The notes under the pieces: generated by a model
Databases searched by the model: none
What the model saw: the letters and a program-made list of their open reading frames with translations, nothing else
Told to the model about the DNA's origin: nothing
In this document: positions 5,507 to 13,415 of the stretch, in pieces
Layout of the letters: each line of letters opens with the position of its first letter
How positions within the stretch are numbered: the first letter of the stretch is position 1
Assembly: GCA_024743015.1 (NCBI GenBank)
Contig: JANSXJ010000071.1
Location: forward strand, 1 to 13,415
DNA: 13,415 nt
Direction of reading: 5' to 3'
DNA from: Hyphomonas sp.
GTDB lineage: Bacteria; Pseudomonadota; Alphaproteobacteria; Caulobacterales; Hyphomonadaceae
Program-made: the position numbers and the translations under genes

Positions 5507-7420
5507 ATGCGTCTACCAGTCATTGTCAGCATGGGCGGCGTGAACGCCGCGGGCCGTACATCAGGGCATCAGGCCTATCGCAGAATGGTCATCGATGCCT
5601 TGGCCGAGGATGAAGCCATTAAAACGATTGTCGGTCTCGCGGTCATGATGGGGCTGGTGAAAGCCGACGGAGAGGCTGAGTTCGTAAATGCGGATAACGA
5701 AAAACTGAGCGCCGCCCAGGTTGCAAGTCGATACAAAGACGACGTCCTGGCGGGCACACTCGTTCGCCGGATTGAGCCCGAAAGATTCGATGTCGACGCG
5801 CTCTACTGGCAGTCCAGCGCTGCGCTCTCGCCGCTATCCGAAGAAGGAGATGACACGATCCGAGTGGTCGCTGACAAAACGGCGGTTCCGGATCCAGTGC
5901 CCGACACCTGGTCGGTCGTGCCCCATGATGAGGGCCGCGTCCAGATCACTATAAAGGGGGACCTCAACGTCTTCTTGTCGAACGTTCGCGAATTTCCCGT
6001 AAAGGCCGCGGGTCAATTACCTCGCGGCTTCGATATGGCGAGCCTCTACAATTCCCGCTTCCAGCCGCGTGGCTTGCAAATGGCCTTGTTCGGCGCCACC
6101 GACGCGCTTCGCTCGCTCGGCATCGAGTGGGACGACGTCCTTGCGCGCATCGAACCGGATGACGTTGGCGTCTATTCCAGCAGCGGGTTTGGGCAGATGG
6201 ACAAGGAAGGCTATGGCGGCATGCATCAGGCCCGGATGATGGGACAACGCGTTACGGCCAAGTCACTCGTCATGGGGATCAACTCGATGCCGACCGATTT
6301 CATCAACGCGTACGTCCTGTCAAATGTCGGGATTGCCAGCAGCGCCGTCGCCGCCTGCGCGACCTTCCTTTCCAATCTGCGCCACGCCGTCGCTGATATT
6401 CAGGCGGGCAAGGTCCGGGTGGCCATGGTCGGTAATAGCGAAGCACCGGTTGTGCCAGAGATCATGGATGGTTTTGGCACAATGGGCGCGCTGGCCACCG
6501 ACGACAATATGACCAAGATCTATGGAGATGGCGAGATTGACTATCGCCGTGCCAGTCGACCATTTGGGGAGAATTGCGGGTTCACGATTGGCGAAGCCAG
6601 TCAGTATTTTATCCTCATGGATGATGCCTTGGCGCTTGAACTAGGCGCGCCCTGTCTGGGGTCGATCACGGATGTGTTTGTCGATGCGGACGGCACCAAG
6701 AAGTCGATCACTGCGCCGGGCCCCGGCAACCATATCAGCATGGCCAAGGCGGTCGCAGCGGCGTGCGCCGTCGCCGGACGTGAGGCGGTTCAGAACCATA
6801 GTTTTGTCCTGGCGCACGGCTCAAGTACCCCGCAAAACCGGGTAACCGAGTCTCAGATCTTCGACCAGGTCGCCTCAGTCTTTGGCATAGAAGATTGGCC
6901 ACTCATCGCGGTGAAAGCCTATCTCGGCCACACGATTGCTCCCGCCAGCGGAGACCAGTTGGCGACCGCCCTTGGTTGTTTCGAACATGGCATCCTGCCG
7001 GGGATCCCGACGCTGGACCGCGTGGCGGATGACGTTCACCAGGATCGCCTCGCGCTTGGGCCCGAGCACCAGAAACGAGACCCGAGTGAGCTTGAAGTTG
7101 CGATTCTGAATTCGAAGGGCTTTGGCGGCAATAATGCGTCCGCCGTCGTCCTGTCACCACGACGAACCGAGACCATGCTTGAGAAGCGGCATGGCAGTGA
7201 TGCCTTTGCCAATTATACGAAACGCCGGGAAACCGCGCTGACACGCTCGCGGGATTATCTCGAACAGGCTGATCGCGGTGACTACCCACCGATCTATCGC
7301 TTTGGCGAACCGGTTATCTCCGACGCCGATGTCCTGATGACCGAGACGGCGATCATGCTGCACGGCGCGCGCAATCCGATCTCGCTGCCGACCGATAATC
7401 CCTATGCGGATATGACCTGA
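5507..7420 (+). CDS. fabY: FabY-type beta-ketoacyl-ACP synthase
   Basis: This 637-residue condensing enzyme matches the unusually long FabY type known from Pseudomonas aeruginosa (about 635 residues), where it starts fatty-acid synthesis by joining acetyl-CoA to malonyl-ACP in place of FabH. The start RLPVIVSMGGVNAAGRTS is characteristic. Residues 1-170 form the long N-terminal region absent from ordinary FabB/FabF enzymes. The thiolase-fold core follows, with nucleophile C284 in AVAACATF, H437 in LAHGSSTPQNR, K470 and H475 in VKAYLGHTIAPASG, and NSKGFGGNNAS (535-545) near the core's end. About 85 extra residues follow the core. No signal peptide is seen; it should act in the cytosol with ACP. 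ATG 5507 agrees with the family's N-terminus, although the ribosome site is weak. It is the only plus-strand gene here and converges on the RND pump gene with a 7-base gap. The exact substrate is inferred from the family. Confidence 0.9.
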   Translation: MRLPVIVSMGGVNAAGRTSGHQAYRRMVIDALAEDEAIKTIVGLAVMMGLVKADGEAEFVNADNEKLSAAQVASRYKDDVLAGTLVRRIEPERFDVDALYWQSSAALSPLSEEGDDTIRVVADKTAVPDPVPDTWSVVPHDEGRVQITIKGDLNVFLSNVREFPVKAAGQLPRGFDMASLYNSRFQPRGLQMALFGATDALRSLGIEWDDVLARIEPDDVGVYSSSGFGQMDKEGYGGMHQARMMGQRVTAKSLVMGINSMPTDFINAYVLSNVGIASSAVAACATFLSNLRHAVADIQAGKVRVAMVGNSEAPVVPEIMDGFGTMGALATDDNMTKIYGDGEIDYRRASRPFGENCGFTIGEASQYFILMDDALALELGAPCLGSITDVFVDADGTKKSITAPGPGNHISMAKAVAAACAVAGREAVQNHSFVLAHGSSTPQNRVTESQIFDQVASVFGIEDWPLIAVKAYLGHTIAPASGDQLATALGCFEHGILPGIPTLDRVADDVHQDRLALGPEHQKRDPSELEVAILNSKGFGGNNASAVVLSPRRTETMLEKRHGSDAFANYTKRRETALTRSRDYLEQADRGDYPPIYRFGEPVISDADVLMTETAIMLHGARNPISLPTDNPYADMT

Positions 7421-7427
7421 CCGGGTC

Positions 7428-10400
7428 TTATTCGGCGGCTGGGCGAATGTCGGTGTCGGGCTCGGCCCACGCTTTGCCTTCGACGAAGGGCTCGCCGTTA
7501 GATGTATCGCGGCCGAGAAGCCGGTTGATCATCCGATCGCGCCAGCGGCCCATTTTCGCGGGTGCGGCGAGCCAGACCGGTGTCACGATCAGCGTCAGCA
7601 TGGTCGAGAAGCCAAGTCCGAACACAACGGCTGTCGCAAGAGGCACCCACCATTCGGCGGTGATGCCGCCAAATGTGATGGCCCCCTTGATGAAGCTCAC
7701 ATTCATCATGAACACCATTGGCAACAGCCCGCAGATCGTCGTCAGAGTGGTCAAAAGGATCGGGCGAATGCGTTGCGCGGCCGCCGCAATCGCAGCTTCT
7801 TCGCTGGTGCGACCGTCGCGCTTGAGGCGTTGATACGTATCGATGAGCACGATGTTATTATTCACAACAATACCCGCTAACGCGACAATTCCCGTTCCGA
7901 TCATGAGGGTCGAAATGTAAGGCAGGATCAGCTGAATGCCGATCAGCACGCCGGCAGTCGAGAGCACAACGGCCGAGAGCGTGAGCACCACATGGTAGAA
8001 ATTGTTGAATTCCCACAGCAGGATAATGCCCATCAAGAACAGAGCCGACAGGGCTGCAATCTGGAAGAAGGCGGCGGCTTCTGCAGCATCTTCATCTGCC
8101 CCTTCAAACTGCACATCGACGGCAGGGTTGAGGTTGGCAGTTTCCAGCCAGTCCTTGATTTCGGCGACCTTGGCGGCGCCTTCGCCCTGTACGACGGCAT
8201 TGGCGCGAACGAGGATGAGGCGCTTGCCGTCCCGGCGTTCAATCTTGGTGACTTTTTGCGCCGGCACGCGCGTTACGAATTGTGACAGTGGAACCTGGCC
8301 GCCCGGAGTTGCGATCCGAAGTCGGTCCAGCGCTTGAACGCTGCGATCGTCTTCGGGCAGGCGCACCCGAATATCGATTTCATCAAGGGCGTCGTCCGGG
8401 CGATACCGTCCAACCAGGATCCCGTTGGTGACCAATTGAACCGCGGCACCCACCTGGCTGACGTCAATTCCAAACTTACCGGCTTGCGCGCGATCGACCT
8501 CAAGCTGGTACTCGATGCCGGGCAGAGGGCGGCTGTCTTCCACTTCCCGCAAACCATCCATACTGGCGACGAAATCGCTGACTTGCGCGGCAACTTCCAG
8601 CAGGGCGGCCCCATCATTGGAGCGAATAGCGATCTGGACGTCCTTGCCCACGGGCGGGCCTTGTTCCAGTTTCTGAACTTCAGTGCGGACCCCCGGAACA
8701 CCAACGAGCGCATCACGGATATTCTGCTCGGTGACGCGACCATCATAGCCGGTCTCGCGATCTTTCAGGTTGATCAGGATCCGACCCACCGTGTCTTGCG
8801 GGGGAGAGCCGACACCGTCAAAATTAAACGACCCAGAGCCTTCGCTCCCCGAGGTCGATGCCATGGATTCAATGCCGTCGAGCGGTAGGAGGCGATTCAC
8901 GACGCGGTCTACGATCTCATATTCTTCGTCCGCAGACAGGTTCCCTTGCGCTTGCACGAACACATAAAGTTGCTCAGGCTCCACATCCAGGAAGAGCTCC
9001 GATTTGTGATCGGTGGATCCGAACCACATGAAAATCGCAACGATTACCGCCACTGCGCCGCCCGTTACCAGGAAGGGGCGCTTGATCAGTTCATTTGTGG
9101 CGCGGGCATAACGACCGAACCAGCCGGGCGCTTCAAGCGGATCGCCACCAACTCCGGACACTTCAACCAGACCGTCATTGGTTTCCTTGGTCCCGCGGCC
9201 GCCCAGAACCGAGCCCAGCACGGGCAAGAAGATCAGCGCCATGACCAGCGATGCGACCAGAACAAAGATCAGCGTGATGGGCAGGTAAGACATGAACTTG
9301 CCGACCAGGCTGTCCCAGAAAAGGAAGGGGAAGAACGCGGCGAGGGTTGTCGCTGACGAGGCAACAATCGGCCAGAACATACGTTTGGCCGCCATGGCAT
9401 AGGCTTGCTTGCGGTCCAATCCTTCCGCCATTTTTCGGTCGGCATATTCGACCACGACAATCGCGCCATCGACGAGGATTCCGACCGCGATGACCATACC
9501 GAACATCACCATCATATTGATCGTGTACCCGAACATTCCGAGCATCAGGAACGCCATTACAAAAGAGCCCGGGATCGCCAGCCCAACCATCGCAGCGGAT
9601 CTGAGACCAAGCGCGGCGACGACAATAATCATCACCAGAACGACGGCCACACCGATGGAGGATTGAAGCTGTCCCAGTTGGCTGTCGATCATTTCGGACA
9701 TGTCCGACGTCAGCGTGACGTTGACGGTATCCGGCCAGCGCGATTGTTGCGCGGCGACCACGGTCTGAACTTCAGCGACGGTGTCGAGAATGTTTGCGCC
9801 GGTTCGTTTTACGATTTGAATTGAGACGGCAGGCTGGCCGTTGAATTTGGCGTACTGTTCGCGATCCTTGAACGTGCGGCGCACGGTCGAGACATCGGCC
9901 AGCGTGATAGAGGAATCGCCTTGAGATTTCACCGGCAAGTCAAAGGCATCCTGCGCTGTCTTGATCAATCCGGGCACTTTGACCGGAAAGCGGCCTTCGC
10001 CCATATCAATCCGCCCGGCAGGCACCAGACGGTTATTGTTGGCAACGGCGGCGAAGATTTCCTGATAGGACAGATTGTAGGCTTCAAGTTTCGCCGGATC
10101 GACGACGATTTCGAGTACCTCTTCACGGTCGCCTTGCAAGCGGGCTTCGAGAACCCCTTCAAGGCCTTCCAGCTCTTCCTGCAATTCCTGGCCGATCTTG
10201 TAGAGACCGCGTTCGGGCGCGTCACCGTAGAGGTTGATGTTCAGGATCGGAAACAGAGATGCATTGATCTCTGTAATGATTGGCTCACGGGCCTCTTCGG
10301 GGAATTCGCGCTGGGCGAGATCGACTTTTTCCTGGACGTCCAGAACCGCCTGATCCTGATCGAAAGAGACATCGAATTCGATAATGATCTGGCCCGCACC

Positions 10401-10661
10401 TTCGAGCGCAAAAGAGTCGATCTGCTTGACCCCTTCAATGCTCTTCAGCTCCGTCTCTACGGGGCGGACAAGCAGTCGTTCCGCGTCCTCTGGCGACACG
10501 CCTTCCAGCGGGATGGTCACGCCGACAAATGGGATCGGAACATCGGGGTCGGCTTCTTTGGGCAGACCGATATAGGTGAAGGTCCCGGCAATCAGTGCCA
10601 CCAGCAGGATGGCGAGGACCATCCTTGCGCGATCAATTGCACCATCGATCAGAGCGTTCAT
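7428..10661 (-). CDS. RND-family efflux pump, inner-membrane subunit
   Basis: This 1077-residue protein has the duplicated RND layout: TM1 at about 14-33, a large periplasmic loop to about 332, TM2-6 between about 335 and 487, TM7 at about 531-548, a second loop to about 863, and TM8-12 between about 865 and 1033. Hallmarks include GILVDGAIVVVEYADRKMAE in TM4 and IVVNNNIVLID in TM10. Such pumps use the proton gradient to export drugs, solvents or lipids through a tripartite complex. The usual AcrB relay Asp-Asp/Lys appears here as D398-G399 and N934, so this is a divergent subgroup and its substrates should not be guessed from AcrB. A good AGGAG lies 9 bases before ATG 10661, inside the adaptor's 3' end; the two genes are 3 bases apart. 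Its 3' end meets fabY convergently. No outer-membrane factor gene is adjacent. Confidence 0.95.
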   Translation of the reverse strand: MNALIDGAIDRARMVLAILLVALIAGTFTYIGLPKEADPDVPIPFVGVTIPLEGVSPEDAERLLVRPVETELKSIEGVKQIDSFALEGAGQIIIEFDVSFDQDQAVLDVQEKVDLAQREFPEEAREPIITEINASLFPILNINLYGDAPERGLYKIGQELQEELEGLEGVLEARLQGDREEVLEIVVDPAKLEAYNLSYQEIFAAVANNNRLVPAGRIDMGEGRFPVKVPGLIKTAQDAFDLPVKSQGDSSITLADVSTVRRTFKDREQYAKFNGQPAVSIQIVKRTGANILDTVAEVQTVVAAQQSRWPDTVNVTLTSDMSEMIDSQLGQLQSSIGVAVVLVMIIVVAALGLRSAAMVGLAIPGSFVMAFLMLGMFGYTINMMVMFGMVIAVGILVDGAIVVVEYADRKMAEGLDRKQAYAMAAKRMFWPIVASSATTLAAFFPFLFWDSLVGKFMSYLPITLIFVLVASLVMALIFLPVLGSVLGGRGTKETNDGLVEVSGVGGDPLEAPGWFGRYARATNELIKRPFLVTGGAVAVIVAIFMWFGSTDHKSELFLDVEPEQLYVFVQAQGNLSADEEYEIVDRVVNRLLPLDGIESMASTSGSEGSGSFNFDGVGSPPQDTVGRILINLKDRETGYDGRVTEQNIRDALVGVPGVRTEVQKLEQGPPVGKDVQIAIRSNDGAALLEVAAQVSDFVASMDGLREVEDSRPLPGIEYQLEVDRAQAGKFGIDVSQVGAAVQLVTNGILVGRYRPDDALDEIDIRVRLPEDDRSVQALDRLRIATPGGQVPLSQFVTRVPAQKVTKIERRDGKRLILVRANAVVQGEGAAKVAEIKDWLETANLNPAVDVQFEGADEDAAEAAAFFQIAALSALFLMGIILLWEFNNFYHVVLTLSAVVLSTAGVLIGIQLILPYISTLMIGTGIVALAGIVVNNNIVLIDTYQRLKRDGRTSEEAAIAAAAQRIRPILLTTLTTICGLLPMVFMMNVSFIKGAITFGGITAEWWVPLATAVVFGLGFSTMLTLIVTPVWLAAPAKMGRWRDRMINRLLGRDTSNGEPFVEGKAWAEPDTDIRPAAE

Positions 10662-10664
10662 CGT

Positions 10665-11753
10665 CTATCGCTCCTGAACCAGTTGCGGTTCGACCTTTAC
10701 GCCTTCACGCAGAAAGTCCTGTCCGGCGGTCAGCAAGTTTGCCCCTTCCGGAATACCAGTGACCCAGATCCCGTCCTGGGCATCATCGACCACCGAGACT
10801 TCGGTGAATTGCACTGTGTCAGTGTCATCCACGTAGCGAACACCAACCCGTCCGTCATCGTGAAGTACCAGGGATGCAGGGGTCATCAAAACCGCTGGCG
10901 CGACACCTAGGCCTACCTGCACGGACGCGGTCAATCCCGCAGCGATTGCATTGTCCGGGTTCGGGATTTCAATCTCGACCCGAAATGTTCGCGTTTGAGC
11001 ATTCGCGGTCCGCGCAATGTATCGGACATTTCCCGTGGCTTTCGCGCCAGTCGCGAATTCAACATTGACCGGCGTCTCTGGATCAATAGCTGTGAGCTGG
11101 TTTTCGGTTGCATCCACGGCGACGATGATCGGATCAAGATCGACCAATCGGCCGCAGGCTCCGCCGACAGACAGGAAGTCGCCGCGTTCTGCGAGGCGCG
11201 TTTCGAACACGCCATTGAACGGGGCTGTGATCCGGGTCTTGTTCAGCTCGATCTTTGCGGCTGCAAGTCCTGCTTCGGCGCGATCGAGCGCTGCTTTCGC
11301 AGCGGCTGCATTGTTGGACGTGGTCCAGCCTTTCTCCTGAAGCTGCTGAGCAGCGTCAAAATCCAGCCGAGCAGACGCGACACTTGCCTCGGCTTCCGCG
11401 ATCCTCGCGGCGCGGCTCTCAACATCCAGTCCGCAGAGGACTGTGCCGCGCGAGACGACCTGGCCTTCCGCGACGCGGGCGTCTATGACGGTGCCCATCG
11501 TTTCAGAGCGAACTGTTACTTCCCGGTCTGGCTCGGTGCTGCCTTTCAGCGTTGCGAAAACCGTGTGCGGCTTCAGACGTGCTGGCGACACGATCACCTG
11601 CGGTACGGCGCGCTCAGTGGAAATTACGGGTGTGCCGTCGACTGGCGCGCTCTCCTCTGCGGGAGCGCGAAACAGCGCGCTGGCGACGAAATAGATTAAA
11701 AGCGCCAGCAGAATGAACCCTGCTATACGGACGGAATTGGGCATGGATGGCAT
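10665..11753 (-). CDS. RND efflux periplasmic adaptor (membrane fusion protein)
   Basis: The 362-residue protein carries one N-terminal hydrophobic segment, residues 9-28 (RIAGFILLALLIYFVASALF), which anchors it in the inner membrane with the rest in the periplasm. Next comes a lipoyl-like half, RSETMGTVIDARVAEGQVV (about 82-100). An Ala/Glu-rich helical hairpin with heptad character follows (about 115-170), and the second lipoyl half ITAPFNGVFETRLAERGDFL follows that. Beta-barrel and membrane-proximal domains run to the end. It would bridge the pump encoded 3 bases downstream to an outer-membrane channel encoded elsewhere. There is no lipobox cysteine, so it is not a lipoprotein. ATG 11753 is taken as start; an in-frame ATG nine bases later (11744) is equally possible because neither has a strong ribosome site. 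Confidence 0.93.
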   Translation of the reverse strand: MPSMPNSVRIAGFILLALLIYFVASALFRAPAEESAPVDGTPVISTERAVPQVIVSPARLKPHTVFATLKGSTEPDREVTVRSETMGTVIDARVAEGQVVSRGTVLCGLDVESRAARIAEAEASVASARLDFDAAQQLQEKGWTTSNNAAAAKAALDRAEAGLAAAKIELNKTRITAPFNGVFETRLAERGDFLSVGGACGRLVDLDPIIVAVDATENQLTAIDPETPVNVEFATGAKATGNVRYIARTANAQTRTFRVEIEIPNPDNAIAAGLTASVQVGLGVAPAVLMTPASLVLHDDGRVGVRYVDDTDTVQFTEVSVVDDAQDGIWVTGIPEGANLLTAGQDFLREGVKVEPQLVQER

Positions 11754-11865
11754 CGGGAGGAAGCTCTTTTTCTTTTGCGCGGGCGCAATCGGCTTTGGTT
11801 GATCGGCGTTAACCGTAATAGCGACCAGAGATTTCCATCCAGAAAAGACGGGCCGGGATTTTGAT

Positions 11866-11888
11866 TGAACATATAAACATATAGTTCA
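11866..11888. promoter_or_regulatory. Operator-like dyad with tandem AACATATA upstream of the RND operon
   Basis: TGAAC (11866-11870) and GTTCA (11884-11888) frame an AT-rich core made of two adjacent exact copies of AACATATA (11868-11875 and 11876-11883). It lies about 113 bases upstream of the adaptor start. AT-rich dyads of this kind are typical targets of TetR-type repressors of RND pumps, but no regulator gene is in the window, so the binding protein is unknown. Confidence 0.45.
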
Positions 11889-11899
11889 TTTTTCAGAGA

Positions 11900-11928
11900 A
11901 TTTGAGCCCCTGAATTGTCGCGTGACAA
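11900..11928 (-). promoter_or_regulatory. Candidate sigma-70 promoter of the RND operon
   Basis: On the minus strand TTGTCA (11928-11923) and TCAAAT (11905-11900) are 17 bases apart, a fair match to -35/-10 boxes (5/6 and 4/6). Transcription would begin near 11893, immediately before the dyad at 11888-11866, a good place for repressor blocking. The -35 box also lies in an inverted repeat, ATTGTC-GCGT-GACAAT (11914-11929), which may be a second regulator site. Assigned by eye only. Confidence 0.3.
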
Positions 11929-11932
11929 TATT

Positions 11933-11949
11933 GGGCAGAATTGATGCCC
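11933..11949 (-). terminator. Weak candidate terminator hairpin after the acyl-CoA synthetase gene
   Basis: Five-base arms GGGCA/TGCCC flank a seven-base loop, 37 bases past the stop codon at 11986. The following minus-strand bases are AATATT, not a clean T run, so this is at best a weak terminator. Confidence 0.2.
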
Positions 11950-11985
11950 GATTCTCAATTCGGTTGGCGCGCTGCGGGTGGCTGA

Positions 11986-13415
11986 CTAACCCTCAATTCC
12001 AAGTGCTTCATAGGCGAACGCACGGACGCTTTTATAGTCGGCTTTGCCATTCGGTGCGCGCTTCAAGTCCGCGGTTACGAGGACGCGCTTCGGGGCTTTA
12101 TAGGCGGCGAGCCGGGTTCGGACGAAGGCTCTGAGTTCGTCCTCAGAGACGCTGGCACTGTCCGTGAGTTCAACCACGCCGGTGACCGCTTGTCCCCATT
12201 TGTCATCGGGGATGCCGACCACGAGGGCATCGCGGACAGCTTCATGCTCCTTGAGCGCTTCTTCGACTTCTTCCGGATAAATCTTCTCGCCCGCCGAATT
12301 GATACAGTTTGAACCGCGCCCAAGCAGCGTCATCGTTCCATCTTCAGCCACAAGGCACCAGTCGCCGGGGATCGCGTAGCGGACGCCATTGATTGTCTTG
12401 AAGGTTTCTGCGGATTTCTTTTCATCCTTGTAGTAGCCGAGCGGGACAGCGCCGCCGCGCGCGATCAAGCCAGGTTTGTCGGACCCGGGTTCGACTTCGA
12501 CGCCGTTCTCGTCAAACACTTTGCAATGCTCCCCGATCTCGAACTTAGCAGTTTCGATGATGCCCTCAGCCGTGGTGACAGACATGCCGAAGCCGACCGC
12601 TTCGGACGCTCCAAAACTGTCCATGAGGGCAACTTGCGGCAGGTGTTCGATCAGGCCCTGTTTCACCTCGTGGCTCCACATCACGCCTGACGAGGTGATG
12701 CTCGCAACACTGGATAAGTTGTATTTGCCTGGGGCCGCGTTCAGAACAGCAAGCATCGGTTTTGCGAATGCGTCACCGACGATCGCCATAGCGGTGACAC
12801 CATGGCGCTCGACAGTTTGCCAAAGCTCGTCAGGAATAAACTTCTTCTTGTTCTCCAGGGTGACGATTGCGCCCCCCATCAAAAACGCGCCGAGCGCTGT
12901 AAACAGGCCGGTGCCGTGCATGAGTGGGCAGGCCGGAAGCTGGCGACCATGCTAGCCAACCTCCTGAACGAAAGCGCGGTGCTCTTCCCAGGTTTCCGGC
13001 GCGGCGCCATAGATGCGCTTCAGGCCATCCAGATTTGCTTCGCGCCAGATCCCATGAGACCACATCACGCCTTTGGGCATGCCTGTCGTGCCGCCGGTAT
13101 AGAGGAACATCTGATCATCCGGTGAGCGGTCAATCTCGAGTGGACTGCCGTCTCCACTCTTGGCGAGGTCTTCATACGCTGTCGCAAACTCAGGAGCATT
13201 GCCGGTGCCGCCAACTTCGACCCAGATCTTGACCTTGGGCAGTCGCTCCCGGACGCGCTCTACGTTGCCGCGAAACTCGACATCGTAAAGGACGACGGTG
13301 CTGTCGGAATTGTCGATAATGTAGGACAGCTCATCGTCGAGGTAGCGGTAATTGACATTGACGTGCGTGAGCCTCGCTTTGAACGCCGCCGCGAGACCTT
13401 CGACATATTCAGGCT
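11986..13415 (-). pseudogene. AMP-forming acyl-CoA synthetase, broken by one in-frame TAG (N-terminus off right edge)
   Basis: Reading one minus-strand frame from the window edge gives an adenylate-forming ligase interrupted only by TAG at 12952-12954. Before the stop are VNVNYRYLDDELSY, the ATP-binding loop FLYTGGTTGMPKGVMWSH and EEHRAFVQEVG. After it comes HGRQLPACPLMHGTG, a conserved core block, so the frame is kept and nothing appears deleted. Further on are SFGASEAVGFGMS (A5), YAIPGDWCLV (A7), RGSNCINSAGEKIYPEEVE (A8) and NGKADYK with the A10 lysine that drives adenylation. The protein ends normally at LGIEG. Such enzymes load fatty acids or related carboxylates onto CoA. The downstream piece could restart at ATG 12921 (311 residues) but would lack the ATP loop. 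A late nonsense mutation or a base-call error are the main explanations. Exact substrate unknown. Confidence 0.85.
12952..12954 (-). other. In-frame amber codon inside the acyl-CoA synthetase
   Basis: TAG lies between EEHRAFVQEVG and HGRQLPACPLMHGTG, with both sides aligned to the same family in the same frame. It is UAG, not UGA, so the neighbouring selenocysteine system cannot decode it. Confidence 0.85.

Noticed and set aside
9921..10910. A 329-codon plus-strand open frame spanning the RND pump and adaptor genes
   Set aside because: It crosses the junction of two clearly real minus-strand genes and shows no domain. It is a by-product of the codon bias there.
12952..12954. Possible recoded amino acid (Sec or pyrrolysine) in the acyl-CoA synthetase
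   Set aside because: Sec uses UGA, not UAG, and nothing in the window suggests pyrrolysine genes. The family has no conserved special residue at this spot, so a nonsense mutation or error is simpler.

Overview
The window reads as a proteobacterial chromosome segment, most likely from an alphaproteobacterium. This rests on moderately high GC, tight gene packing and the general look of the SelA, SelB and RND proteins; no rRNA or other decisive marker is present, so the assignment is tentative. All protein genes except one lie on the minus strand.

Positions 1-5340 (minus strand, read right to left) are a compact selenocysteine (Sec) locus. selA (Sec synthase) overlaps selB (Sec-specific elongation factor) by 11 bases. 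These are followed by selC, the UGA-decoding tRNA-Sec, which ends in an encoded CCA. After selC come a 528-residue two-domain protein (thioredoxin-like fold with CxxC, then a large domain of unknown role) and, 14 bases further on, the first 84 codons of a UGSC-family (seleno)protein that runs off the left edge. The decoding machinery and its probable client thus appear to form one transcription unit. The Sec/Cys motif that names the client family should lie just outside the window. selD (selenophosphate synthetase) is not in the window.

Positions 5341-5506 are the only divergent intergenic region. It carries a near-ideal operator-like inverted repeat between selA and a plus-strand gene for a 637-residue FabY-type beta-ketoacyl-ACP synthase (5507-7420), an initiating condensing enzyme of fatty-acid synthesis with an intact Cys-His-His active site.

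Positions 7428-11753 (minus) hold a two-gene RND efflux operon: a periplasmic adaptor followed after 3 bases by a 1077-residue inner-membrane pump. No outer-membrane factor is in the window. Upstream, at about 11860-11930, are a candidate promoter and an operator-like dyad containing a perfect tandem AACATATA.

Positions 11986-13415 (minus) hold the C-terminal three-quarters or so of an AMP-forming acyl-CoA synthetase. It is open across the whole stretch except for one in-frame amber (TAG) codon at 12952-12954, so it is a recent pseudogene or carries a sequence error.

The most interesting part is the left third: a self-contained Sec-decoding island coupled to an uncharacterised thioredoxin-fold/UGSC protein pair.
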